A stretch of DNA of 64,000 nt, from assembly GCF_022458865.1 (NCBI RefSeq), contig NZ_JAJNMU010000029.1, positions 1 to 64,000 of the forward strand, in the 5' to 3' direction. Below the pieces are notes generated by a model, which searched no databases, had not been told where the DNA came from, and was given only the letters and a program-made list of their open reading frames with translations. Origin of the DNA: Paenibacillus periandrae (lineage in GTDB: Bacteria; Bacillota; Bacilli; Paenibacillales; NBRC-103111). Of this stretch, positions 36,729-44,512 are shown in pieces. Each line of letters begins with the position of its first letter. Within the stretch, counting starts at the first letter, position 1. The position numbers and the translations under genes were made by a program.

Positions 36729-36842
36729 TGGCAGACTGGCTCCTAACATCGAGACCTTTATACGGTTCGGTTCATATTTTGGATATCCATCCAGTATACA
36801 TGATGCTTCTCATGTTTGGCGAGTTTTTGGGTATTTAGTCAA

Positions 36843-36882
36843 TAAAAAAAAGCCCAAGTCATGTGAATTTGACTTAGGCCCT
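36843..36882 (-). terminator. terminator downstream of the ilvD fragment
   Basis: Hairpin formed by GGCCTAAGTCA and TGACTTGGGC, followed on the minus strand by a run of eight T. It is the duplicated copy of the natural ilvD terminator at 38806-38845. Confidence 0.85.
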
Positions 36883-36890
36883 GCTTTCAT

Positions 36891-37163
36891 TTAATTCACC
36901 AAATCCGTGACCGCACCCAGTGAAGCCGAAGAGACGAGGCGCGCATATTTTACAAGAACTCCGGAAGAGACTTTAAGTGGTGGTTGAATCCACGCTCGTC
37001 GACGCTGCTCCAGCTCCTCTGGACTGATCTCGAACGTCATCTCCTGTGTCTCGCTATCAATTGTCACGATATCTCCTTCTTTCAGGAGAGCAATAGGTCC
37101 GCCAACCTGCGCTTCCGGGGTAATATGGCCAACCACAAAACCATGAGAGCCTCCCGAGAACCT
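36891..37163 (-). pseudogene. duplicated 3' fragment of ilvD
   Basis: Encodes about the last 90 residues of dihydroxy-acid dehydratase (FSGGSHGFVVGHITPEAQVG to the C-terminus), identical to the intact copy except for the last residue (Asn instead of Asp). It lacks the catalytic domain and cluster cysteines, so it is inactive. It is fused in frame to a TniQ-like fragment upstream, making a 140-codon chimeric frame from an ATG at 37313. Confidence 0.9.
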
Positions 37164-37373
37164 ACAAGAAAATGGTTGTCTATTTGAAATAATAAATGCA
37201 TAAATATCCTCCTTTTTGCAGTTTGGGCATCTATTATAAAGTTTTTCTAAATGAAAAGGACATTGATCAAGCAATTTGAACTGATGTAAATAACTATGAA
37301 AATTGTTTTGCATGCAAGTTTCACAAAAAGCTAAACTTGTTATGGAATTGTATGGAATGACTTTAGTGAAAAT
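37164..37373 (-). pseudogene. TniQ-like zinc-finger fragment
   Basis: About 70 open codons reading IPYNSITSLAFCETCMQNN, HSYLHQFKLLDQCPFH and LYNRCPNCKK. The CxxC, CxxH and CxxC spacing with HSYLHQF and LLDQCPFH is the pattern of TniQ/TnsD-type proteins, which guide target choice in Tn7-like and Tn5053-like transposons. Only this zinc-binding portion remains; an in-frame stop lies upstream and the rest is lost at the repeat boundary. The family call is by pattern and needs a profile search. Confidence 0.55.
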
Positions 37374-37829
37374 TCAATCGCTTCTTCGAAATTCTTCTTG
37401 AAGACCAAGGTCGTCGTAGCCGGCCGCTGTAGTCGAAGTAGCCGACTCCTTTGATATACCTATAAAAAGTCCCTTCTCATCTTTCAATGGAATATGAGAC
37501 CACTATCTTAGTGTTAAATATTACCTCTCTTTCGTATTCCATGCCCTTCTTTAATGCTACTCGCATTGATGAATGTAAAAAACGTCTATCGCGATATAAA
37601 TACTACTTAGTAGACTTTTTTGATTAACAAAACAAACATCTATTATATGAAATCCAGTTCGAAGACTAGAAAACTTAGGTTATAACATGAGCATTTCGGA
37701 AGTCTCCTGACCTACGGTTCATCCATATCCCAGGCGCTGCTCCTTTTTAAAAAGTGAATGAGCCGTCTCTTTTCAGTATTGTCTTTTTACGGTGTAATCG
37801 AAGTTAATTTTCATGGGTGCCTAATAGTA
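37374..37829. other. 456 bases without a recognisable gene
   Basis: On the minus strand short open stretches (for example KDEKGLFIGISKE and YDDLGLQEEFRRSD) run up to stops just before the TniQ-like fragment and may be decayed coding DNA, but I recognise no family. The rest is AT-rich and carries stops in all frames. No convincing promoter or RNA was found. Confidence 0.4.
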
Positions 37830-38309
37830 TTAAACTTGATTAAGTATATTTTTTATAAGTATTTTTTGTGCATTAGGCAATCCATCCGGCAAATTTTCAA
37901 TATTACAATAACAGATTTCAGAGATTTCTGAGCAGGGAGTAAATGTTCCTCCAATCACTTTTCCTTTGAATATCAAGTCCACTCGATTGGGATTTTGATT
38001 ATAAATTGCTCTTGCCAACCCTGTTATTTCTACACTAAGCCCTGTTTCTTCAGTTATTTCTCTTTTTAAACCACTTTCCGGATTCTCTAATTCCATCCAC
38101 CCTCCTGGTATCCCCCAGGGCTCCTTTCGATAAGTATGATTTAATATTAATATTTGCCCAGCTTCGTTTGTAAAAATACCAAGCACAGCAACAAGAAACT
38201 GGTGCTGTGTTCGATACACGACCCAATTCTTAAATCTTTGGAATGGAGTATGTTTATATAGAAAAACTAGAATATCTCTAGGAATTAGATTGATAATCTT
38301 GGCTAACAT
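37830..38309 (-). CDS. NUDIX hydrolase
   Basis: A 159-residue protein with a complete NUDIX box (GGWMELENPESGLKREITEE followed by TGL), which binds metal and cleaves nucleoside-diphosphate-linked compounds. The N-terminal 40 residues (VFLYKHTPFQRFKNWVVYRT) form a hydrophobic/basic extension. AAAGGTG precedes the ATG. It is the only apparently intact gene in the 1.4 kb between the two repeat copies, with lower GC than its surroundings, suggesting it arrived with that segment. Substrate unknown. Confidence 0.88.
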   Translation of the reverse strand: MLAKIINLIPRDILVFLYKHTPFQRFKNWVVYRTQHQFLVAVLGIFTNEAGQILILNHTYRKEPWGIPGGWMELENPESGLKREITEETGLSVEITGLARAIYNQNPNRVDLIFKGKVIGGTFTPCSEISEICYCNIENLPDGLPNAQKILIKNILNQV

Positions 38310-38442
38310 TTAGTTCACCTTTCCTTCCTAGAAGCTACTAGTATGTTACTCTTTTATAGTTCGAGGTTATGTTACTTAATTCCTTCATTCCCCAGTTCGC
38401 TAAGCTACCCGTTAGCCATATTCTTTCCAACACCCTAAATAC

Positions 38443-38691
38443 TTATATTAGCTGCCTGTCTACATCGACTTTCAACCCGTCATCGCTTCTTCTAGCAAAA
38501 AATGTTTCTTTAAACTGCCAGTCCCTCGGTTTTAAGGATTTTTTCTTACAGAGTGTTTGCAGCCTAGGACGGCTTGCTTTCTTGGTGTAGGTCACCGCAA
38601 TTTGTCTCACACTGGTTCCATCAAAACCTTGCTTGGCAAACAACTCCTTGGCCGTCAATAATATTCTTAATTTTGCATCTTGCTGGTTCAT
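38443..38691 (-). pseudogene. truncated duplicate of the TetR gene
   Basis: The first 30 codons match the intact tetR gene exactly (MNQQDAKLRILLTAKELF onward), then at 38600 the frame runs into unrelated sequence for about 50 codons and stops. The recognition helix and ligand domain are missing. The duplicated start region suggests it could still be transcribed, but the product should not bind DNA. The appended tail is unrecognised. Confidence 0.85.
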
Positions 38692-39126
38692 TGGCAGACT
38701 GGCTCCTAACATCGAGACCTTTATACGGTTCGGTTCATATTTTGGATATCCATCCAGTATACATGATGCTTCTCATGTTTGGCGAGTTTTTGGGTATTTA
38801 GTCAATAAAAAAAAGCCCAAGTCATGTGAATTTGACTTAGGCCCTGCTTACATTTAATCCACCAAATCCGTGACCGCACCCAGTGAAGCCGAAGAGACGA
38901 GGCGCGCGTATTTTACAAGAACTCCGGAAGAGACTTTAAGTGGTGGTTGAATCCACGCTCGTCGACGCTGCTCCAGCTCCTCTGGACTGATCTCGAACGT
39001 CATCTCCTGTGTCTCGCTATCAATTGTCACGATATCTCCTTCTTTTAGGAGAGCAATAGGTCCGCCAACCTGCGCTTCCGGGGTAATATGGCCAACCACA
39101 AAACCATGAGAGCCTCCCGAGAACCT
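38600..39126. repeat. 527-bp direct repeat, copy B
   Basis: Matches 36637-37163 with four mismatches and no gaps. It continues rightward into intact ilvD and breaks off at the left inside the tetR 5' region, mirror-fashion to copy A. Confidence 0.97.
38806..38845 (-). terminator. ilvD terminator
   Basis: Hairpin GGCCTAAGTCA/TGACTTGGGC with a loop of about eight bases, followed by eight T on the minus strand; it begins nine bases beyond the ilvD stop codon. Confidence 0.9.
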
Positions 39127-40545
39127 GCCGTCGGTTAGCAACGCCACTTCCCCGCCCAGCCCCTTGCCAATGATCAACGCAGTGACAGAAAGCATCTCAG
39201 GCATTCCCGGTCCTCCTTTGGGTCCAGCGTATCGGATGACGAGTACATCCCCTTTGCGTATTTCATCGTTCACGATAGCTGCTGTTGCCTCTTCCTCGCC
39301 ATTGTAAACACGCGCAGGCCCGGAAAAGCGCAGCTTTTTAAGACCTGACATTTTGGCTACGGCACCATCCGGTGCCAGGTTGCCGCGAAGCACAACCAAT
39401 GGACCATTCGGCTTCAAAGGGTTATCAAAAGGACGAATAATCGTCTGATTGACATTCAAATGTGCGGCTTCAGCCAAATTTTCGGCCAAGGTTTTGCCCG
39501 TTACGGTTATACAATCCCCATGGAGAAGACCTTGCTCCAGCAGCAGCTTCATGACTCCGGCAACACCACCGATATCGTTCAGATCCTGCATGACAAACGT
39601 TCCACTTGGCTTCAGGTCAGCAAGATGCGGCACTCGTAACCGGATTCGTTCAAAATCGTCCAATGTTAAATCGACCTGTACGGAATGGGCTATCGCCAAT
39701 AGATGCAGAATTGCATTGGTAGAGCCGCCCAGCGCCATTACAACCGTTATCGCATTTTCGAATGCTGGCTTTGTCATAATATCTCTTGGTGTAATCCCCT
39801 TTTCCAGCAGCTCGATCACAGTTTTCCCGGCCTTCGCACACTCCAGCGCTTTATCTGGAGAAATAGCTGGTGTGGAGGATGATCCGGGCAAGCTCATTCC
39901 TAAAGCCTCGGCGGCAGCAGCCATCGTATTCGCTGTATACATGCCTCCACATGCCCCCGGTCCTGGACAAGCGTTGCACTCCACGGCATGCAGCTGTTCA
40001 TCATTAATCTTGCCCTCGTGATATTGCCCAACCGCTTCAAATGCGCTGACAATATCAATGTCTTTGCCATCCAGCTTCCCAGGCTGAATCGTTCCTCCGT
40101 ACACATATACGGCAGGTACATTGATGCGGCCAATAGCCATTAGGCAGGCAGGGGTGTTTTTATCGCATCCTCCCACTGCAATAAGTCCGTCAAAACGCTC
40201 CGCGTTCGTAACAATTTCAATAGAATCGGCGATGACCTCACGACTCGGCAGTGAGAACAGCATACCCTCATGTCCCATCGAAATACCGTCCGATACCGTG
40301 ATCGTATTAAAAATCAAAGGCGCTCCGCCATGCGCCTGCACTCCCTTTTTGGCTTGAACAGCTAATTGATCGATGTGCATATTACAGGGAGTTACCTCGC
40401 TCCACGTACTGGCTACGCCGATCATCGGCTTCTTGAAGTCCTCATCCGTAAAGCCAACAGCACGCAGCATGGCACGGTTTGGTGCCCGGTTAACTCCCTC
40501 ACTGATCACCTTGCTGCGAATTCTCAAATCTTTTTTGTCAGACAT
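38854..40545 (-). CDS. ilvD: dihydroxy-acid dehydratase
   Basis: A 563-residue Fe-S enzyme that converts 2,3-dihydroxy-3-methylbutanoate (or the methylpentanoate) to the 2-keto acid in valine, isoleucine and leucine synthesis. The three cluster cysteines are C54 (SEVTPCNMH), C127 (GGCDKNTPA) and C199 (CPGPGACGGMYTANTM). C-terminal motifs are DGRFSGGSHGFVVGHITPEA. ATG at 40545 after AAAGGG; a GTG directly before it is in frame. It follows a GntR-type regulator gene by about 20 bases. The 3' end belongs to the repeat. Confidence 0.95.
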   Translation of the reverse strand: MSDKKDLRIRSKVISEGVNRAPNRAMLRAVGFTDEDFKKPMIGVASTWSEVTPCNMHIDQLAVQAKKGVQAHGGAPLIFNTITVSDGISMGHEGMLFSLPSREVIADSIEIVTNAERFDGLIAVGGCDKNTPACLMAIGRINVPAVYVYGGTIQPGKLDGKDIDIVSAFEAVGQYHEGKINDEQLHAVECNACPGPGACGGMYTANTMAAAAEALGMSLPGSSSTPAISPDKALECAKAGKTVIELLEKGITPRDIMTKPAFENAITVVMALGGSTNAILHLLAIAHSVQVDLTLDDFERIRLRVPHLADLKPSGTFVMQDLNDIGGVAGVMKLLLEQGLLHGDCITVTGKTLAENLAEAAHLNVNQTIIRPFDNPLKPNGPLVVLRGNLAPDGAVAKMSGLKKLRFSGPARVYNGEEEATAAIVNDEIRKGDVLVIRYAGPKGGPGMPEMLSVTALIIGKGLGGEVALLTDGRFSGGSHGFVVGHITPEAQVGGPIALLKEGDIVTIDSETQEMTFEISPEELEQRRRAWIQPPLKVSSGVLVKYARLVSSASLGAVTDLVD

Positions 40546-40565
40546 CACCTTTCACCCTTTCCAAA

Positions 40566-41231
40566 TTAAATAATTGCGTACAGTTCCTGCATAGGTCTTA
40601 TCAAGTTTTGCTTCATCATCGCGGAGGCGGCTGCCGAATCTTGCTTTTCCAACGCTTCGACTATAGCCGCATGCTCCTTGACGGAAGCCATCGTTGCCGT
40701 GATGGGCTGCTTCAGGAACACATACTTGAACCTTCTAATATGAATTTGAAGCGATGCGCTAAAGGAAGAAATGTAGCTATTGTCCGATAGCTCCACTATC
40801 AGATTATGAAACTGTTCATCCAGCTCCATCGCCTGATAAGGCTGCCCCTGCTCGATCGCCTGAGCAAATTGTTGATTCAATTGTTTAAGCTGCTCAATAT
40901 GCTGCGTTAATATGAGTGCCGATGTAAATTCCGCGGCCAGAGCATGAAGCGCTGCCAGCGTCGGATACATTTTCAATATATCATCCTTTTGAATCGTCGT
41001 TACTTTCGTTTCCTTGCCAGGATGCATTTCAACAAGTCCCTGCACCTCCAGCAGCTGAAAGGCTTCCCGGATCGGCGTTCTGCTGACGGCAAGAGATTCT
41101 GCCAGTTCTGCGTCGAGCAGCTTTTCCCCAGGGAGAAGTGTCCCTTCAATAATCCATCTTTGAATTTGGGATAACGCGCGTTCTTTGGCTGACATGCGAA
41201 TAGGTGAAGAAAAATTTTGCGGTACCGGCAT
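40566..41231 (-). CDS. GntR-family regulator (FCD subfamily)
   Basis: About 221 residues: an N-terminal GntR winged helix (GEKLLDAELAESLAVSRTPI then REAFQLLEVQGLVEM) and a C-terminal FCD-type helical domain with histidines and acidic residues that bind metal and ligand (MELDEQFHNLIVELSDN, EHAAIVEALEKQD). The ATG at 41231 has GGAGG nine bases upstream; the frame extends to 41273. It lies directly upstream of ilvD in the same direction. Whether it controls ilvD or a target elsewhere cannot be seen. Confidence 0.88.
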   Translation of the reverse strand: MPVPQNFSSPIRMSAKERALSQIQRWIIEGTLLPGEKLLDAELAESLAVSRTPIREAFQLLEVQGLVEMHPGKETKVTTIQKDDILKMYPTLAALHALAAEFTSALILTQHIEQLKQLNQQFAQAIEQGQPYQAMELDEQFHNLIVELSDNSYISSFSASLQIHIRRFKYVFLKQPITATMASVKEHAAIVEALEKQDSAAASAMMKQNLIRPMQELYAII

Positions 41232-41313
41232 AGACATCATCCTCCGTCTTTTGTTATATGCAATATATCGCATACATATATTAATTACAACTTTTATTTA
41301 GAATTGCCAATTT

Positions 41314-41358
41314 AAAAAAGCTCCAGTTCCTTTGTTCTCGCCAAAGGTCTGGAGCTTT
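41314..41358 (-). terminator. terminator after the esterase gene
   Basis: Stem AGCTCCAG/CTGGAGCT with an inner TTTG/CAAA pairing, followed by TTTTTT on the minus strand, just beyond the esterase stop codon. Confidence 0.85.
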
Positions 41359-41365
41359 CATGTCA

Positions 41366-42373
41366 TTAATGATTAGTATCGTTAAGTAATTTTTCTTCTA
41401 TAAAATTGAGCATGAGACGATTATGCCCTGTTACTACGCTATGTCCGGTGAACGGATACGTATGGAGCTGCTTTTCACTGCGTATTCGATTGTATACAGG
41501 GAATATCGTTTCCGGCAAACAAACGGTGTCCTTGAGTCCAACCGAGATCATAATCGGGATCTTGATCTGGTGCGCCATATTTAACATATCAAAATAGCTG
41601 AGTGTTTCCAGTACCTGATTTAATTTATCCGGGAATTGGGCGATGAATGTAGCCGCTTCCGTGAGGGAGCCTGTTGAATGCAGCAAGCCATGGTCCATAT
41701 GGCACATGTTCGGAATATTGGCAATTGCCGCTGTGGGCTTATCACTTAAAGCCGCTGTAATGAGCACCAACCCACCTCCTTGGCTGCCTCCGACGATGGC
41801 AATTTTGGTGGAATCAATTTCCGGCTGCTCACTTACCCAATCTACCGCTTTCAGACTATCAATCGTAATTGCTTTGTAATAACTCGTGTCCTTGTCCAAA
41901 ATACCTTGTGTGATCCAGCCCTTGGTCATCCCGAACGATTGGGGGAGCTGATTGCCTGTTTCTCCCCCTTGCCCACGAACATCAACGGCAAATACGGCGA
42001 TTCCCATCAGCAGCCATTGACTGTAAGCCTCCGGATAGCCGCTTCCGCCGCTGTACCCCTGATAGATGACGACACAAGGAAGCTTTGCTTGATGATCCTG
42101 CTTCGCGAACTTCGGTATCAGATACCAGCCATGAATCGGTGTGTCATCAAAGCCTTCATATGTAACCCGATACGTGTCAATATAAGGCTGCGGGCTTGAC
42201 TGTTGTTCACGCTGTCCGTTTAATGGTTTTGTTTTAAATGTGTCTAAGGTTGTTTGCCAATAGCTTTGCAGGTCATCTCGTGCGGTCAGCGGCGGATTAA
42301 GCTGCAGCAGCTCATCTATACGCTTTTGAATTGCACTTGGATATTCGTAGTGGCTGGGGTCGTTATGATTCAT
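41366..42373 (-). CDS. acetyl-xylan-esterase-like hydrolase
   Basis: A 335-residue alpha/beta hydrolase of the AXE1 (carbohydrate esterase 7, cephalosporin-C deacetylase) group, with no signal peptide, so probably cytoplasmic. The nucleophile elbow is GGSQGGG (S197); the likely aspartate is D282 (GLKDTVCLP) and histidine H311 (FTGHSVV). RGQGGETG is the family's conserved RGQ motif. ATG at 42373 follows AAGAGG; the frame extends to 42394. It would remove acetyl groups from imported sugars or oligosaccharides. Confidence 0.88.
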   Translation of the reverse strand: MNHNDPSHYEYPSAIQKRIDELLQLNPPLTARDDLQSYWQTTLDTFKTKPLNGQREQQSSPQPYIDTYRVTYEGFDDTPIHGWYLIPKFAKQDHQAKLPCVVIYQGYSGGSGYPEAYSQWLLMGIAVFAVDVRGQGGETGNQLPQSFGMTKGWITQGILDKDTSYYKAITIDSLKAVDWVSEQPEIDSTKIAIVGGSQGGGLVLITAALSDKPTAAIANIPNMCHMDHGLLHSTGSLTEAATFIAQFPDKLNQVLETLSYFDMLNMAHQIKIPIMISVGLKDTVCLPETIFPVYNRIRSEKQLHTYPFTGHSVVTGHNRLMLNFIEEKLLNDTNH

Positions 42374-42483
42374 TAGATTGCCTCTTTTCTTCAAATGGTC
42401 ATTACAAGGAAAACCAATATGGCTATGTACTACTATAGCTGATTTTGAATCCGGTGAGGAGTCCTAAAATAACCGAAAATAGG

Positions 42484-42509
42484 AAAAACCGCCCTCGAAA
42501 AAGGACGGT
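42484..42509 (-). terminator. terminator after uppP
   Basis: Stem ACCGTCCT/AGGGCGGT on the minus strand followed by TTTTTCC, about 20 bases beyond the uppP stop. Confidence 0.75.
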
Positions 42510-42528
42510 CTCTCCATTGCCTGATAAA

Positions 42529-43329
42529 CTATCTAATAACGAAACAATAAAACAAAATGGCCAACGCAAAACGATAGTAAGCAAACCAGGTCAATTGCAG
42601 TCTTTTGATCAAATTTAAAAAGGTTACGATTGCGCCTAATGCCACAATAAATGCGGTTACTAGCCCGATTGCGAACATTCCAAAGTCATCCATCGACAAA
42701 AACTCTCTGCTTTTATATAAATCAAGACCTGTAGCGGCGAACATCATTGGAACGGAAACGAGAAAAGTGAATTCAGCTGCCGCCTTTTTGCTCGTTCCAA
42801 GCAGCATTCCTCCGGAAATCGTAGAGCCTGAGCGGGAGAATCCCGGCCACAGAGCCAAGCATTGAAAAAAACCGATCCCTAAAGCTTGCTTGTAGGTAAT
42901 CTGATCAACCGTATCTGCGGTAATGGCACGCTTTACTTTTTCAGCAACGATTAACAGAAGTCCTCCGACAATGAGACTAATGAGCACAGTTGAGGGTCCG
43001 AACAAATATTTTTTGATCGTACTGTGCAGCGCCAAGCCAATAACGACGGCCGGGAGCATAGCCAAGCCAATGTGGATGAGGTTCAATCGGGACTGTGAGC
43101 CCCGTCGTCCAAAGCCAACACGCAGGATGTCTATTAATTTGCGCCAATACAAGACTACGACTGCCAGCACAGCTCCTAATTGTACGACAATCTCAAAGGT
43201 TTTTGCTTTTTCTCCAACGAAATTCAGGAGGTCTGCTGTTAAAATCATGTGCCCTGTAGATGATACAGGTAAAAATTCAGTAAGCCCTTCAACAATTCCA
43301 AGAATAATAGCAATCCAGGTACTTTCCAG
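42529..43329 (-). CDS. uppP: undecaprenyl-diphosphatase, CTG start
   Basis: A membrane phosphatase that recycles the C55 lipid carrier for cell-wall synthesis; multi-pass. The first in-frame ATG is at 43248, but upstream codons still encode the essential N-terminus: LESTWIAIILGIVEGLTEF, then LPVSSTGHM with the conserved E-x3-E-type and PVSSTGH motifs. No ATG, GTG or TTG occurs between the preceding stop and 43248. A CTG at 43329, ten bases after AAGGAG, gives 266 residues, the usual family length. The second motif, PGFSRSGSTI, is intact. Confidence 0.9.
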   Translation of the reverse strand: MESTWIAIILGIVEGLTEFLPVSSTGHMILTADLLNFVGEKAKTFEIVVQLGAVLAVVVLYWRKLIDILRVGFGRRGSQSRLNLIHIGLAMLPAVVIGLALHSTIKKYLFGPSTVLISLIVGGLLLIVAEKVKRAITADTVDQITYKQALGIGFFQCLALWPGFSRSGSTISGGMLLGTSKKAAAEFTFLVSVPMMFAATGLDLYKSREFLSMDDFGMFAIGLVTAFIVALGAIVTFLNLIKRLQLTWFAYYRFALAILFYCFVIR

Positions 43330-43425
43330 TTTCGTTCAACTCCTTTTCTGTATGTACAACCTTCTATAGTTTAAAGGTTACTAGCGGTCAGAGCAAATTA
43401 TGAATGTAATGGCTGTAGAACACAA

Positions 43426-43456
43426 CAAAAAGTCCCGACGAGGAATCAACGGGACT
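43426..43456 (-). terminator. terminator after the aldo/keto reductase gene
   Basis: Stem AGTCCCG/CGGGACT with a 12-base loop, followed on the minus strand by TTTTTG; about 40 bases beyond the stop codon. Confidence 0.8.
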
Positions 43457-43497
43457 TCTTGTTTTATGCTAAGCTGCGAACGATTATCCGAACTGGA

Positions 43498-44361
43498 TTA
43501 GAGACGTTCAGCCCACTCTTCCTTATTGCTCCAATCCTTGGCCTTCCAACGCAGCACATCCGGGTTGGCCATATGGATAATTTCTTTGAAAAATTCAAGC
43601 CGCTCCAAGTCGGTCATCGGCACAAAGCTCTTGGCGACTTTTAAATTGTTCTCCAACTGCTCCATCGATTCCATTCCGATTATGGCTGTCGAGATCGGCA
43701 GCGACCATGTGTAACGCAGTGCTTTTTCGTACCACTGAGCAAGTCTTCCGAGACCGATAACTTTCATCCCGATAATGGCCATGCCTTTTTTGTTCGCTTT
43801 TGGCAAAAATTCCTCAGCAAAGCTGTAAATAAAATGATCCGCGGCAGACAAGGCCACCAGTGCGCTATCAAACGGGAATCGTTCAATAGCTTCAAGCTGT
43901 ACATTCGGATTCGTATGTCCGCTTATGCTAATATGCTTGATAATTCCTTGATCCTTCGCCTCAATTAAAGCCTGCAGGGCACCGTCCTTGGCAAAACACT
44001 GCTCAAGCTGCTCCATCGTTCTTACATCATGCAGACGCCATTCCTCTACATGATCCGTTTGCAGCCGTTTCAAGCTGGCTTCGATAGAGCGCAAGGAACC
44101 GTCGCGTGTTCTGTCGATCGTCTTCGTTGCAATCCACACCTTGGATCTGCGGCTGCCCAAAGCTAACCCAAGCCTCTCCTCGGATTGTCCTTTAGAATAA
44201 ATCGGAGCGGTATCAAAGTAGGTAATGCCTTCATCGATGGCTCTGTTTACAATCTGGATCGCTTCCTCTTCGGTACAATTGTGCTCATCGACAATACGTT
44301 GGGCCCCAAAGCTAAGAATGGGAAATTGTTGTCCGGTTTGTCCAAATTTACGATTTTCCAT
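43498..44361 (-). CDS. aldo/keto reductase
   Basis: A 287-residue AKR-fold oxidoreductase. The catalytic aspartate and tyrosine lie in YFDTAPIYSKGQSEERLG, the lysine in WIATKT, and the position normally holding the catalytic histidine in EEWRLHDVRT. GGAGG precedes the ATG. The second half contains GHTNPNVQLEAIERFPFDS and IIGMESMEQLENNL, as in YgaC/Tas-like reductases. It stands alone with its own terminator. Substrate unknown. Confidence 0.85.
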   Translation of the reverse strand: MENRKFGQTGQQFPILSFGAQRIVDEHNCTEEEAIQIVNRAIDEGITYFDTAPIYSKGQSEERLGLALGSRRSKVWIATKTIDRTRDGSLRSIEASLKRLQTDHVEEWRLHDVRTMEQLEQCFAKDGALQALIEAKDQGIIKHISISGHTNPNVQLEAIERFPFDSALVALSAADHFIYSFAEEFLPKANKKGMAIIGMKVIGLGRLAQWYEKALRYTWSLPISTAIIGMESMEQLENNLKVAKSFVPMTDLERLEFFKEIIHMANPDVLRWKAKDWSNKEEWAERL

Positions 44362-44380
44362 AAATACAATCCTCCCTCAT

Positions 44381-44397
44381 GTTTTGCCAAGCAAAAC
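44381..44397. promoter_or_regulatory. short hairpin next to the AKR ribosome site
   Basis: A perfect inverted repeat, GTTTTGC and GCAAAAC with a three-base gap, lies five bases upstream of the GGGAGG ribosome site of the aldo/keto reductase gene. It could be an operator or an mRNA hairpin affecting translation. No regulator gene is adjacent. Confidence 0.35.
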
Positions 44398-44512
44398 GGT
44401 CTTCGCAGCCATCTGCTTGGATAAGGTTTACCAGCTCGTACAAACTCATTTCTATATCAGTATAAACCATCTGAACGTTTCCCAAAAGCCGAGACTGTTC
44501 AAGTGTTTGAGC

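Larger units (their letters stand above)
36637..37163. repeat. 527-bp direct repeat, copy A
   Basis: This segment and 38600-39126 align without gaps at an offset of 1963 bases with four mismatches. Copy A joins the intact tetR gene at its left end and breaks off inside the ilvD 3' end at its right end. All four mismatches lie in or next to the ilvD part. Confidence 0.97.

Noticed and set aside
36891..37313. A 140-codon chimeric frame as a real new gene.
   Set aside because: It is a junction of a TniQ-like fragment and a duplicated ilvD tail; neither part is complete.
39449..40021. A 190-codon plus-strand frame opposite ilvD.
   Set aside because: Antisense shadow of the well-conserved dehydratase gene.
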